Of a stretch of DNA of 46,979 nucleotides, positions 26,899-36,603 are shown piece after piece. The position numbers and the translations under genes were made by a program. The stretch is taken from assembly GCA_019637975.1 (NCBI GenBank), contig JAHBUR010000034.1, positions 1-46,979 on the forward strand. Reading direction: 5' to 3'. Every line of letters starts with the position of its first letter. Position 1 is the first letter of the stretch. This DNA comes from Bacteroidota bacterium (GTDB lineage: Bacteria; Bacteroidota; Ignavibacteria; UBA10030; UBA6906). The notes below the pieces were generated by a model. It was not told the origin of the DNA and made no database searches. It was given only the letters and a program-made list of their open reading frames with translations.

Positions 26899-28827
26899 CT
26901 ACTTCTTCTTTTCCTCGTCAACTACTTCGTACTGTGCATCCTCGACCTTCTTTTCCTCAGTCTTTGGCTGCTCCGGACCGGCGGAAGGCCCACCCTGACC
27001 CGGTTGCGGACCAGCTTGTCCACCGGTAGCCTGCTGGTACATCTGGGCTGAGGCTTCGTTCCATGCAGCGTTGAGTTCCTCAATCGCAGCCTTGATTGCA
27101 CCAATGTTGCCGCCTTTGATTGCCTCTTTGAGTGCATTGTTGGCGTTCTCGACTTTTGCCTTGCCGGATGTGCTGACTTTGTCGCCGAATTCCTTCAGCT
27201 GCTTCTCCGTCTGGAACACAAGGTTATCCGCCTGATTCTTGATATCAATTTCTTCCTTGCGTTTCCGGTCTTCGGCCGCATGCGATTGCGCATCCGCTTT
27301 CATCTTCTCGACTTCTTCCTTGCTCAACCCGCTGGAAGAAGTGATGCGAATCGACTGTTCCTTGCTGGTTCCCTTGTCCTTTGCAGCAACATGAAGAATT
27401 CCGTTTGCGTCGATATCGAACGTCACCTCAATCTGCGGTACGCCGCGCGGTGCAGGCGGTATTCCATCAAGATGGAATTTGCCGAGCGTGCGGTTATCCA
27501 CAGCCATCGGACGCTCACCCTGCAACACGTGGATTTCGACCGACGGTTGATTGTCCGACGCTGTCGAGAAGATCTCGCTTCGCTTTGTCGGAATCGTTGT
27601 ATTCGCATCGATCAGCTTCGTCATAACACCGCCGAGTGTTTCAATTCCGAGAGAAAGCGGAGTCACATCGAGCAACAACACATCAGTTACGTCACCCGCG
27701 AGAACGCCACCCTGAATTGCCGCGCCGACTGCAACTACCTCGTCGGGGTTGACGCCCCTGTGCGGCTCACGTCCGAATATCTCCTTCACGAGAGCCTGCA
27801 CTTTTGGTACACGTGTCATGCCGCCGACGAGAATCACTTCGTCGATGTCCGTGGGGCGAAGACCCGCGTCCTTCAACGCCTGCTCTGTCGGTCCGAAGGT
27901 ACGCTGAATCAAGTCATCAACCAATTGTTCGAACTTTGCGCGGGTGATGTTCATGTTCAAGTGTTTTGGCCCGTCAGCAGTTGCCGTAATGAACGGCAGG
28001 TTCACTTCCGTCTGCATCAACTGCGAAAGCTCCATTTTGGCTTTCTCGGCTGCTTCGCGCAAGCGCTGCAGCGCCATCGGGTCTTTGCGGAGATCGATGC
28101 CTTCCTGCTTTTTGAATTCATCTGCCATAAAGTCGACCACGCGCTGGTCGAAGTTGTCGCCGCCAAGGTGTGTATCGCCGTTCGTGGACTTCACTTCGAA
28201 CACGCCTTCGCCCAGCTCGAGGATTGAAATATCGAACGTTCCACCACCGAGATCGTAGATTGCGACTTTGACATCCTTGTTCCGCTTATCGAGCCCATAC
28301 GCGAGTGCCGCGGCCGTTGGCTCGTTGATGATGCGTCGAACGTTCAGACCCGCAATTTCGCCTGCTTCTTTGGTGGCCTGACGCTGTGCATCGTTGAAGT
28401 ACGCCGGAACAGTTATCACAGCCTCGGTCACTTTCTGCCCGAGATAATCTTCAGCGGTTTGCTTCATCTTCTGAAGAATCATCGCGCTGATTTCCGGCGG
28501 TGAGTATATGCGATCTCCCACCTCAACCCGTGCGGTGTTGTTCTCGCCCTTCACCACTTTGTAGGGCACAAGCGTCATTTCTTCATTCACTTCATTGTGG
28601 AAACGCCCCATGAAGCGCTTGATGGAGAATACCGTATTCTGCGAGTTCGTCACTGCCTGACGTTTCGCAGCCTGGCCAACGAGGCGCTCGCCATTCTTCG
28701 CAAAGGCAACCACCGAGGGGGTGGTTCGCCCTCCTTCCGAGTTTGCAATAACAACCGGGTCGCTGCCTTCCATAACGGCAACGACAGAGTTGGTCGTTCC
28801 GAGGTCAATGCCAATGATTTTTCCCAT
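26899..28827 (-). CDS. dnaK: Chaperone DnaK (Hsp70)
   Basis: 642 residues, the standard length. ATPase domain with [28 protein letters not shown] and [14 protein letters not shown]; linker [14 protein letters not shown]; substrate-binding domain with [18 protein letters not shown]; a helical lid; and a Gly/Pro/Gln-rich tail ending in the acidic [13 protein letters not shown]. It is the first gene of dnaK-small membrane protein-clpB. Co-chaperones GrpE and DnaJ are encoded at 10541-12333. GGAG-type sequence (AAGGAG) precedes the ATG. Confidence 0.99.
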   Translation of the reverse strand: MGKIIGIDLGTTNSVVAVMEGSDPVVIANSEGGRTTPSVVAFAKNGERLVGQAAKRQAVTNSQNTVFSIKRFMGRFHNEVNEEMTLVPYKVVKGENNTARVEVGDRIYSPPEISAMILQKMKQTAEDYLGQKVTEAVITVPAYFNDAQRQATKEAGEIAGLNVRRIINEPTAAALAYGLDKRNKDVKVAIYDLGGGTFDISILELGEGVFEVKSTNGDTHLGGDNFDQRVVDFMADEFKKQEGIDLRKDPMALQRLREAAEKAKMELSQLMQTEVNLPFITATADGPKHLNMNITRAKFEQLVDDLIQRTFGPTEQALKDAGLRPTDIDEVILVGGMTRVPKVQALVKEIFGREPHRGVNPDEVVAVGAAIQGGVLAGDVTDVLLLDVTPLSLGIETLGGVMTKLIDANTTIPTKRSEIFSTASDNQPSVEIHVLQGERPMAVDNRTLGKFHLDGIPPAPRGVPQIEVTFDIDANGILHVAAKDKGTSKEQSIRITSSSGLSKEEVEKMKADAQSHAAEDRKRKEEIDIKNQADNLVFQTEKQLKEFGDKVSTSGKAKVENANNALKEAIKGGNIGAIKAAIEELNAAWNEASAQMYQQATGGQAGPQPGQGGPSAGPEQPKTEEKKVEDAQYEVVDEEKKK

Positions 28828-28893
28828 AGAAAACTCCTTCGTTTGAATGTAACCTGAAGTTGATACACTTATCTGTTCCTACACTACCCAACG

Positions 28894-28917
28894 TTGTGCC
28901 AGAACATATTGGCGCAA
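28894..28917. promoter_or_regulatory. Imperfect dyad upstream of dnaK (possible heat-shock operator)
   Basis: TTGTGCCA-N8-TGGCGCAA has 8-base arms with one mismatch, 67 bases upstream of the dnaK ATG, inside the expected 5' leader. Spacing and position resemble a CIRCE-type operator (9-base arms, N9), but the arm sequence differs from TTAGCACTC. It may be a lineage-specific HrcA site or the site of another regulator. Seen directly; function is inference. Confidence 0.4.
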
Positions 28918-29080
28918 AGAATTCTCTGTAATCGTTTATGTAACAACCAGTTACGGAAATCTCTGTCAATTGTAAATGTCCGGTCAATGTGCTTTGCAGT
29001 TGCCATGCTGACAGAACGAAAGACGCATTGTGTCAGCCGGTAGCCAATTTCGTGACAGAATTGCTGCTCAAATTATTAAC

Positions 29081-29109
29081 TTGACTTTCCATTCTGTTTG
29101 TACTATTCT
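29081..29109 (+). promoter_or_regulatory. Sigma-70-type promoter of birA-coaX
   Basis: TTGACT (29081-29086), a 17-base spacer, then TATTCT (29104-29109). The expected start is near 29116, giving a leader of about 110 bases before the birA ATG. Confidence 0.6.
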
Positions 29110-29226
29110 GAATGGTGCAGATTGAAGAACCTGAGCCTCGTGTCGCTTCTCTGCCTCGTCCCGGGTTGGTTCACATAATTCCTTCGCTCAATCAGTCAAG
29201 AACAAGAATTTTCGCCAAGGTGATAC

Positions 29227-30069
29227 ATGTTTTCAGAGCGTGTACTTCGCAAGGGCTTGAAAACGAAGACGTTCGGCAGCAAGATTTTTACATTCCAGTC
29301 CATTGATTCGACGAACAACTGTGCCAAAGCAGTTGCAAATATCGGCGCTGCAGAAGGCGTTGTAGTTATTGCCGAGGAACAAACGGCCGGGAAGGGGCGC
29401 CTCGGAAGAAGTTGGCAGGCCAATCCTGAAGAGAATCTCACATTCTCCGTTGTTCTTCGCCCGAAAATCTCTCCCGAGGCCGTCAACCTTTTGCCACTCT
29501 ATGTTGCCATTGCTGTTGCACAGGCAATCGAGCGCACAACTTCTCTCAAAGTAGAATGCAAGTGGCCCAACGACTTGCTCATCGGCAAGAGAAAGGTGGC
29601 CGGAATTCTCATCGAAGGCTCGATTCAACAGGGTGTTCTGGAATATGTTGTGGTGGGATTAGGCATTAATGTGAATCAAACCAATTTCCCTTCGGATTTG
29701 TTGCAGAAGGCGACTTCGCTCAAGCTGGAGTCGGGTCAGGAAATCGATAGAGTTCAATTGTTCAGACAGATTCTCACATCGTTTGAATCGACCTACACAA
29801 CATCTCTCCGCAACAGCTTCGAGTCAACGATTCCCACATGGCTTACTCGCTCAACAATGCTCAACAAACCCATCGTCGTATCCCAGCAGGGCAACATCAT
29901 CAATGGAGTAGTGAAAGGCCTGAGCAGAGATGGGGGGATTGTACTGCAGACAAACGGATCGGAAAAGACACTGTTTGCAGGTGATGTGACTATTCTGGGA
30001 GATACAGCCGAGCAACTTGCGGCTCTCAAGAATGAGCCGGCTGCAAATTTTGCAGCCACCACTCCCTGA
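29227..30069 (+). CDS. birA: Biotin--[acetyl-CoA-carboxylase] ligase
   Basis: 280 residues. The catalytic domain is clear: STNNCAKAVAN, the biotin-AMP loop GRLGRSWQANPEENL, CKWPNDLLIGKRKVAGILIEG and VVGLGINVNQ, followed by the C-terminal SH3-like domain. The N-terminal helix-turn-helix of repressor-type BirA is absent, so it should act only as an enzyme, attaching biotin to AccB and related carrier proteins. AAGGTGATAC before the ATG is the ribosome binding site. Its stop codon overlaps the coaX start by one base (TGATG). Confidence 0.95.
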   Translation: MFSERVLRKGLKTKTFGSKIFTFQSIDSTNNCAKAVANIGAAEGVVVIAEEQTAGKGRLGRSWQANPEENLTFSVVLRPKISPEAVNLLPLYVAIAVAQAIERTTSLKVECKWPNDLLIGKRKVAGILIEGSIQQGVLEYVVVGLGINVNQTNFPSDLLQKATSLKLESGQEIDRVQLFRQILTSFESTYTTSLRNSFESTIPTWLTRSTMLNKPIVVSQQGNIINGVVKGLSRDGGIVLQTNGSEKTLFAGDVTILGDTAEQLAALKNEPAANFAATTP

Positions 30070-30845
30070 TGCTTCTTGCGCTCGACATCGGAAACTCCAC
30101 GATAAGCTGCGCCCTCTTCGATGGCGAAAAGCAGGCAGGGGCTCTCAGCGTTTCCAGCACTGTTCAGCGCAATGCAGACGAAACATGGGATGTGATTCGG
30201 GCCTTCCTGTCGGAACACAAAGCCGCCCCGGACATGATAACGGGTTTCGGGATCTCTTCTGTCGTTCCATTTCTTACTTCTCTTTTCAGCACTTTGGCAC
30301 AAGACCGGCTCAATGTTGAGCCGGTAGTCGTCAGTGGTACCTTGGACCTTGGCATTGCTATCCGCTATGCAGATCCTTCCTCCCTCGGCTCAGACAGGAT
30401 TTGCAGCGCCATTGCCGGATACAGGAAGTTCGGCGGGCCGCTTATTATCGTTGATTTCGGCACTGCCACAACGTACGGCGTGGTGGCGGAGAATGGGGAC
30501 TTCCTTGGCGGGGCAATCTCCCTGGGCATAAAATCAACGGCCGACGCCCTTTCAAAGAGAACCGCGCAACTTCCTTTAATCGAACTTCATCCGCCGGCGT
30601 CAGCAATCTGTACCGACACGCGCTCGGCAATTCAGGCGGGGGTCATGTTCAGCATGATCGATGCAGTAGAAGGTATGATACAACGCTTCAAAAAGGAATT
30701 GGGAACCGATGCGAAAGTCGTGGTAACAGGTGGCCTCTCAACACTGATCAGCAAGTATACACCTATCGTCGACGCCTGCGAGCCGGCACTCGTGCTCGAG
30801 GGAATCAGACTGATTCATGAACGGGTGAGACAAAGGCTCCCCTGA
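30069..30845 (+). CDS. coaX: Type III pantothenate kinase
   Basis: 258 residues, the usual length. ASKHA-fold motifs: LLALDIGNSTISCALFDGEK (phosphate 1), GSDRICSAIAGYRK (usually GADR) and IIVDFGTATTYGVV (phosphate 2). The family motif at the last site is often TxD, whereas here it is TYG, and the following LGG is kept. It phosphorylates pantothenate in the first step of coenzyme A synthesis. Pairing with birA is common in many phyla. A strong terminator follows at once. Small departures from the motif do not make the enzyme call doubtful. Confidence 0.93.
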   Translation: MLLALDIGNSTISCALFDGEKQAGALSVSSTVQRNADETWDVIRAFLSEHKAAPDMITGFGISSVVPFLTSLFSTLAQDRLNVEPVVVSGTLDLGIAIRYADPSSLGSDRICSAIAGYRKFGGPLIIVDFGTATTYGVVAENGDFLGGAISLGIKSTADALSKRTAQLPLIELHPPASAICTDTRSAIQAGVMFSMIDAVEGMIQRFKKELGTDAKVVVTGGLSTLISKYTPIVDACEPALVLEGIRLIHERVRQRLP

Positions 30846-30880
30846 AAGCAAAAGCCCCATGTGGGGCTTGTTTGCTTTTC
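30845..30880. terminator. Bidirectional intrinsic terminator between coaX and nuoN
   Basis: AGCCCC-ATGT-GGGGCT (30853-30868) forms a G/C-rich stem-loop, extended by AAAGCAAA (30845-30852) and TTTGCTTT (30871-30878), so that an A-run precedes and a T-run follows the hairpin. It can serve both the rightward birA-coaX unit and the leftward nuo operon, whose last stop is at 30905. Confidence 0.85.
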
Positions 30881-30904
30881 GGGTGGTGGTGATGTGAGAA
30901 CAAT

Positions 30905-32404
30905 TCAGGGTGTTCCGAATATCTTCACCGATGCCTGGGCAAGTTGCACAAGCGGGGTGAAGTAGAGACCGAACAACAACGTCGGAACAAGAAGAAGCAT
31001 GATGACGAGCTTCTGGGCAAAACTGAAATCAAGGGAGACGTTTGAGTGGCGTTCATCCGACCGAAGATACATATTCCTGAACACCCGCACGTAGTAGTAC
31101 AACGAAATAACGCTATTCAGCGCCCCGACTACTGCCAACCAAACCCATCCGCTATTCAGCAATGCTGCAAACAAATAGAGTTTTCCGATGAATCCTGCAG
31201 TCGGAGGCAAACCCGTTAGCGATACGAGAAAGATGGAGAGTGCCACCATCGCCAGAGGCGCTTTCGGTCCGATACCCCTGTAGTCGTCGATATCCTCGCT
31301 GCCGATCTTGTTCGCAACCAGCATGACGATATAGAATGCACCGAGGTTCATGAACAAATACACAACAAAGTAAAGCATGATTGCTGCCAAACCCTCGTTG
31401 TTCAACACCACGATACCCATCATCATGTAGCCTGCGTGTGCAATGCTGGAGTACGCCAGCATGCGCTTGAGATTGTTCTGCCAGATTGCGACAAGATTCC
31501 CGAACGTCATCGTTAGCACGGACAGGGCAACGATCACCGTGACCCAGTCAAATCCTTGAACACTTTCCCATGCTCCATCGGGCAAGGTCAAAATGCTTGA
31601 ATCGAAAAACGTGACCTTGAAGAAGCGAATCATCATCGCGAAGCCGCCGGCCTTCGAGGCGACGGAAAGAAACGCCGTGATGGTAATCGGGGCGCCCTCG
31701 TACACATCGGGCGTCCAGAAGTGGAACGGCACGGCCGAAATCTTGTAGCCGAAGCCTGCAATCACAAGAACTCCTGCGATAAGCAACGCAAAACTGTTCA
31801 CCTCTCCGCCTGCAAGCACCTGGTTGATGGTGTAGAGATCAAGAGAACCTGTCATTCCGTAAATAATTGAAATGCCGTACAGCATCAATCCGGACGAGAG
31901 CGAGCCGTAGATGACGTATTTGAGCGATGCCTCACTGGAATCCTGCGCCTCGCGAGTATAGCCGGAGAGAATATAGGAGGTGATGGAAGATAGCTCGAGC
32001 GCGAGATACATCATCAGCAGATTGCTCGCCCCGGCCATCAACATCATCCCCAATGTCAGCGCAAGGAGCAGCGAGTAGTATTCCCCGAGCCGCCTTCCGG
32101 CTGAATTCAGTTCGACAGAACTCAGGGAGAACACAACAATCAGAACCGCCGAAAACACAATGAGAAGTTTGAAGAAGAACGCGAACGAATCGACGGCAAT
32201 CATATTACTGAAGATTGACGCATGCATCGTCGATTGACCAAGAACAAGAACGCCCGTCACCGCGAGCCCCGCCAGAGCAACGAAGGGAACGACCTTGACT
32301 GATCGCCGGAAAATCAGGTCAGCGATGATTGCGGCGAGAAAAGCAAGCACAAGCGCCGCCTCGGGGTAAAACAAGCGTAAGTCGTGAAGAATTTGTTCCG
32401 TCAT
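30905..32404 (-). CDS. nuoN: NADH-quinone oxidoreductase subunit N
   Basis: 499 residues, about 14 membrane helices, Mrp-antiporter-like fold. YSLLLALTLGMMLMAGASNL, the conserved Lys/Glu-bearing helices and FHFWTPDVYEGAPITITAFL are typical of NuoN. It forms one of three antiporter-like proton channels in the membrane arm of complex I. It is the last gene of the nuo operon and ends 25 bases before the shared terminator. Confidence 0.97.
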   Translation of the reverse strand: MTEQILHDLRLFYPEAALVLAFLAAIIADLIFRRSVKVVPFVALAGLAVTGVLVLGQSTMHASIFSNMIAVDSFAFFFKLLIVFSAVLIVVFSLSSVELNSAGRRLGEYYSLLLALTLGMMLMAGASNLLMMYLALELSSITSYILSGYTREAQDSSEASLKYVIYGSLSSGLMLYGISIIYGMTGSLDLYTINQVLAGGEVNSFALLIAGVLVIAGFGYKISAVPFHFWTPDVYEGAPITITAFLSVASKAGGFAMMIRFFKVTFFDSSILTLPDGAWESVQGFDWVTVIVALSVLTMTFGNLVAIWQNNLKRMLAYSSIAHAGYMMMGIVVLNNEGLAAIMLYFVVYLFMNLGAFYIVMLVANKIGSEDIDDYRGIGPKAPLAMVALSIFLVSLTGLPPTAGFIGKLYLFAALLNSGWVWLAVVGALNSVISLYYYVRVFRNMYLRSDERHSNVSLDFSFAQKLVIMLLLVPTLLFGLYFTPLVQLAQASVKIFGTP

Positions 32405-32438
32405 ATTCAGATCAGAGTTAGCGAATTGTACAAGGGCG

Positions 32439-34094
32439 TTACCGTGCGCCCATCATTACAGCACCTTGAGCAGTATGCAGTAGTTCTGCGAGATGATTCA
32501 GCGAAGTATTCATCAAATCCAGAACAGGCGAAGGATAAATGCCGAGGAAGATCACAATCACTGCAAGCGGCACAAGCATCACCATTTCACGGCCATCCAT
32601 GTCGGTCAGGTCCTTCCACTTCTCAGGCAACGTGCCAAGAAACACACGTTGCAACGTCCACAACATATATCCCGCTGTGAAAACAATCGTAATCGCCCCG
32701 ATGATCGTGAGAGTTCGGAATGTCTGGAATGCACCGAGCAGCGAAAACGCCTCGCTGATAAATCCGCTCAGTCCCGGCAAGCCAAGCGCCGCGAAGAATG
32801 CAATGGACATAATTGCGGCATATTTCGGCATTTTGTTCATGAGTCCGCCGAACTCATTCAACCCGCGTGTGTGGGCACGGTCATAAATCACGCCCACTAT
32901 CAAGAAGAGCATTGCCGTGATGGTTCCGTGGTTGAACATTTGGAATACGGCACCCGTCATGCCTTGCGTGTTCATCGACGCCATACCGAGCGTGACAACA
33001 CCCATGTGGCTGATGCTCGAATAGGCAATTAACTTCTTGAAATCCGTCTGCGCCATTGCCACCAACGCCCCGTACACCATACTGATGACGCCGAGCAACG
33101 CAATCCACCATGAATAATGAATCATCGCATCGGGGAAAATCGGAATGCTGATACGCATAATTCCGTATGTGCCAAGCTTCAGGAGAACGCCTGCCAGAAT
33201 AACGCTGATAGGCGTGGGCGCCTCCACGTGCGCATCCGGCAACCACGTGTGGAACGGAAAACTCGGTATCTTGATCGCAAACCCGATAAACAACCCGACG
33301 AACGCCAGATAGCGCCATGATGTATCGAGACCGGCAAGCAATGAATCGGGTACAAAATTCCCGGGATTCATCATCTGCAGCATGTTGAAGGTATAGATCT
33401 TTTCGAGACCCTCTGTACCCCTCTGCATCGCCTCAGTGACAGAATAGATTATACCGTTTGCATCGATGTATACGTTAACGCTGAAGTAGAGGGCGATCAT
33501 CACCAGCAGCATCAGAACCGATCCGAAAAGGGTATAGAGGAAGAACTTGATTGCAGCGTACTCACGCCGCGGGCCTCCCCAAACGCCAATCAGAAAATAC
33601 ATCGGCAGCAGCATTACTTCCCAGAACACATAGAAGAGGAAGAAATCGAGCGACACAAATACGCCCATCATTCCGGTGTCGAGCAAGAGAAGCAGAGCAA
33701 AGTAGCCCTTGATGGATTTGTCTATCGTCCAAGATGAAATGACAGCAACAAAACTGATCAGGGCCGTCAACAACACCATCGTAATACTCAATCCGTCAAC
33801 GCCGAGCAAATATTCAATGTGAATTCTGCCGAACCACGCAACGCTTTTGATATCAATCCATGTCGCCTTTTCGACAAACTGCATACCCTCCTGCGTGTTG
33901 ATGCCTGCCAGCCCTTTGTCGAATTTCATTACCAGCGCGAAGGCAACGATCAACTGGAGTCCCACAAACGCCAACGACGACCACTTGATGGCATTGCGCT
34001 GTTCCTTGGGAATCATCAGAACGATGATCATACCGACGACCGGCAGAAACGTCACCCACGTGAGGGCGCCTACACCGAGAATTGAGAATTCCAT
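32439..34094 (-). CDS. nuoM: NADH-quinone oxidoreductase subunit M
   Basis: 551 residues, about 14 helices. FPFHTWLPDAHVEAPTPISV followed by ILAGVLLKLGTYGIMR is the diagnostic NuoM segment, and YSSISHMGVVTLGMASMN follows. It is a second antiporter-like proton channel. It sits between nuoL and nuoN in the usual order. Confidence 0.97.
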   Translation of the reverse strand: MEFSILGVGALTWVTFLPVVGMIIVLMIPKEQRNAIKWSSLAFVGLQLIVAFALVMKFDKGLAGINTQEGMQFVEKATWIDIKSVAWFGRIHIEYLLGVDGLSITMVLLTALISFVAVISSWTIDKSIKGYFALLLLLDTGMMGVFVSLDFFLFYVFWEVMLLPMYFLIGVWGGPRREYAAIKFFLYTLFGSVLMLLVMIALYFSVNVYIDANGIIYSVTEAMQRGTEGLEKIYTFNMLQMMNPGNFVPDSLLAGLDTSWRYLAFVGLFIGFAIKIPSFPFHTWLPDAHVEAPTPISVILAGVLLKLGTYGIMRISIPIFPDAMIHYSWWIALLGVISMVYGALVAMAQTDFKKLIAYSSISHMGVVTLGMASMNTQGMTGAVFQMFNHGTITAMLFLIVGVIYDRAHTRGLNEFGGLMNKMPKYAAIMSIAFFAALGLPGLSGFISEAFSLLGAFQTFRTLTIIGAITIVFTAGYMLWTLQRVFLGTLPEKWKDLTDMDGREMVMLVPLAVIVIFLGIYPSPVLDLMNTSLNHLAELLHTAQGAVMMGAR

Positions 34095-34129
34095 ATTTCC
34101 ATACCTCTGTGAGAAAAATCAGAATCGAA

Positions 34130-36202
34130 TTACAGTAACCGCATCGCAAAATAAAACACCATAACGCCAAACACGGCAAGCGCGACGTAGGTTTGCACTT
34201 TACCTGTTTGGGTTTTCTTCAACGCTATTCCAAAGAATCCGGAAACATAGGCAACAGCGTTCACTGCGCCGTCAATAACCCAGTTGTCAAACCATCCGCT
34301 GATTGCAGAGGCCACCTTCGTAACCCAGCCGGACCCGTTCACAATACCGTCGACGATTGTATTGTCAAACCATTTCAGGATTTCCGTCAATCGAAGCGAT
34401 GCACCAATGGCAATAACACCATACAGTTCATCGAAATACCATTTGTTCAACAGAAACTTGTGAAGTCCGCTGAAGTTCTCTGCAACCTTGTCGGCGCTGA
34501 TTTTCTTCCACTGATACGTGGCGAAAGCAATGAGGATTCCGAGTCCCGCCACTGCCAGCGACAGGAACATTGCCGTATAATGCGCGTGATGATGCGCTTC
34601 TGCAAACACCTCCGTTGATGCTGCTGCAACCGAAGCGGGTACAACCGTTTCCGGCCTTTGTGTTGCCTGGGAAATCCACCCGTCTGCTCCATCCAACGGA
34701 TTCATACTGTAGAAAAAGAACAATGATAACGCGGCAAGTATCATCAGCGGCACCGTCATCACCTTCGGTGATTCGTGAATGAGACTGATGCGCTCAGGAT
34801 TCTTGTGTTCGCCAAAGAATGTAAGGATGACAATTCGGAACATATAGAAGGCAGTCAGCCCGGCAACGAAGAATCCCACAATGGGAATAAGCACGTGTCC
34901 CGTCAAATTGCTGAACGCAAGCGTGCCCGCAAGAATCGAATCCTTGCTCAAAAATCCGGATGTAAGGGGAACGCCCGAAATCGCAAGCGTGAAAATCAGA
35001 AATGTCCAGAACGTCACCGGCATCTTCGCCTTCAATCCGCCCATGTTGCGAATATCCTGCGGGTCGGTGTGATGGTCATGCTGATGGTGGAGAGCATGAT
35101 GCATCGCGTGAATCACCGACCCGGAGCCAAGGAAGAGACCTGCTTTGAACATGGCATGTGTGACAAGATGGAAGAAACCGGCGGTGTACGCCCCGACACC
35201 GAGACCCATCACCATGTACCCCAGCTGGCTAATTGTGGAATATGCAAGAACCTTCTTGATATCATTCTGTGCAACTGCAATCGTTGCCGAAATGAACGCG
35301 GTGGTTGCTCCAATGTAGGCAATGACCATCAACGCATCAGCCGTCATCAGCGGAAACGTTCGTGCAACCAAATACACGCCTGCGGCGACCATTGTCGCGG
35401 CATGGATCAATGCACTGACAGGCGTCGGGCCTTCCATCGCATCGGGCAGCCAGACGTGCAACGGGAATTGTGCAGATTTGCCGATCGCCCCGCAAAAAAT
35501 CAGTACGCCAGCGGCTGTCAACCACCATTCACTGCCAAAGGGAAGATTGCCGGCTTTCACATGCTCGAAAATTTCGGTCAGGCCGAACGTGTGGAATGTT
35601 CCGAAAAGAACCATGATACCGACAAAGAAACCCACATCGCCTATGCGGTTGGTGATAAACGCCTTCATGCCTGCATCCGACGCACTTTTCTTTTCATACC
35701 AGTGTCCGATGAGAAGGTACGAGCTCAAACCGACCAACTCCCAGCCGACATAGAGCAGAAACAGATTGTTCGCAAGAACGATCATCAACATTGAGAATGA
35801 GAAGATGCCGAGATATGCGAAGTAGCGCGAGTAACGGACGTCGCCGTGCATATATCCGATGGAGAAGAAATGCACGAGCGTGCTGATCAGCGTGACGACC
35901 ACAAGCATAATGGCGGCAAGATTATCAACCGAGAAACCCAGGACAATCTTGAGGGGCCCGATGCCCGGCACATCGTGAAAATCTATCCACGTGAAGTTGA
36001 GCGAAAGCGTTTCCACATGATACAGCATCAGCTTCTGGTAGAGGACAACGAGGGAAAGCAGAAGGGCGACCGAAATGGCGAATGTTTCCAGCCAATCACC
36101 CTGACGGGGCAATCTCTTCCCGAAGAAGATCACTTTCATGAAGCCGATGAGCGGCAACAGAAGGATCGCTACAGAGAGATACATCAACAGTTCTTGAGAC
36201 AT
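34130..36202 (-). CDS. nuoL: NADH-quinone oxidoreductase subunit L
   Basis: 690 residues from the ATG at 36202 (a GTG codon directly before it is a less likely start). FPLHVWLPDAMEGPTPVSAL and IHAATMVAAGVYLVAR are diagnostic. Helices run to the C-terminal end, where NuoL has a long lateral helix; LTEILKWFDNTIVDGIVNGS belongs to this part. It is the distal antiporter-like proton channel. A His-rich loop (HAMHHALHHQHDHHTDP) lies near the middle. Confidence 0.97.
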   Translation of the reverse strand: MSQELLMYLSVAILLLPLIGFMKVIFFGKRLPRQGDWLETFAISVALLLSLVVLYQKLMLYHVETLSLNFTWIDFHDVPGIGPLKIVLGFSVDNLAAIMLVVVTLISTLVHFFSIGYMHGDVRYSRYFAYLGIFSFSMLMIVLANNLFLLYVGWELVGLSSYLLIGHWYEKKSASDAGMKAFITNRIGDVGFFVGIMVLFGTFHTFGLTEIFEHVKAGNLPFGSEWWLTAAGVLIFCGAIGKSAQFPLHVWLPDAMEGPTPVSALIHAATMVAAGVYLVARTFPLMTADALMVIAYIGATTAFISATIAVAQNDIKKVLAYSTISQLGYMVMGLGVGAYTAGFFHLVTHAMFKAGLFLGSGSVIHAMHHALHHQHDHHTDPQDIRNMGGLKAKMPVTFWTFLIFTLAISGVPLTSGFLSKDSILAGTLAFSNLTGHVLIPIVGFFVAGLTAFYMFRIVILTFFGEHKNPERISLIHESPKVMTVPLMILAALSLFFFYSMNPLDGADGWISQATQRPETVVPASVAAASTEVFAEAHHHAHYTAMFLSLAVAGLGILIAFATYQWKKISADKVAENFSGLHKFLLNKWYFDELYGVIAIGASLRLTEILKWFDNTIVDGIVNGSGWVTKVASAISGWFDNWVIDGAVNAVAYVSGFFGIALKKTQTGKVQTYVALAVFGVMVFYFAMRLL

Positions 36203-36247
36203 CACACAATCAATTCAAATTGAACAATCTTCCGGATCCACATTCCA

Positions 36248-36592
36248 TTATTCCTTCATCGTGCTGATTTCGTCCACGTTCACGGTTTGGAAGCGTTGGT
36301 AAATATTGAGAACGATTGCCAGGGCAACCGCCGCTTCGGCAGCAGCGAGGATGATAACGAAGATAGCGGCCACCTGTCCGTCAAAATTCACGCCGCCGTA
36401 GCGAGAGAATGCGACAAAGTTGATGTTTGCCGCGTTCAGTACGAGTTCAACGCCCATCAGCACCATGATCGCGTTGCGGCGCGTCGCAATACCGTAGATA
36501 CCGAGGGCAAACAGAATCGCGCTGACGATCAGAAAGTGCGACAGCCCGACCTTCGGCAGCCAGCGGATAATTTCAGCAACAGAGGTTTCCAT
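36248..36592 (-). CDS. nuoK: NADH-quinone oxidoreductase subunit K
   Basis: 114 residues, three membrane helices. ALGIYGIATRRNAIMVLMGVELVLNAANINFV carries the conserved Glu of helix 2; a second Glu lies in AAAEAAVALAIVLNIYQRF. The subunit is about ten residues longer than usual at the N-terminus. It forms part of the proton path next to NuoJ and NuoA. Confidence 0.96.
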   Translation of the reverse strand: METSVAEIIRWLPKVGLSHFLIVSAILFALGIYGIATRRNAIMVLMGVELVLNAANINFVAFSRYGGVNFDGQVAAIFVIILAAAEAAVALAIVLNIYQRFQTVNVDEISTMKE

Positions 36593-36603
36593 AGTTCGTT
36601 GTC

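Larger units (their letters stand above)
28828..29226. other. Divergent regulatory region between dnaK and birA
   Basis: A 399-base gap with no convincing gene. It holds the imperfect dyad at 28894-28917, a TTGACA box on the minus strand (28964-28969) that could be the -35 of dnaK but lacks a good -10 at 17 bases, a short perfect repeat GTAAC-AACCA-GTTAC (28940-28954), and the birA promoter at 29081-29109. A 64-codon frame from 29112 overlaps the birA start and is judged spurious. Confidence 0.6.

Noticed and set aside
27280-28227. A 315-codon plus-strand open frame opposite dnaK
   Set aside because: Antisense shadow of dnaK with no domain or start signal.
29112-29306. A 64-codon frame starting just after the birA promoter
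   Set aside because: It overlaps the birA coding start in another frame, has no ribosome binding site and no recognisable sequence; more likely just the birA leader.
34775-35794. A 339-codon plus-strand open frame opposite nuoL
   Set aside because: Antisense to nuoL; its His/Arg/Cys-rich composition is the usual mirror of a membrane protein gene.
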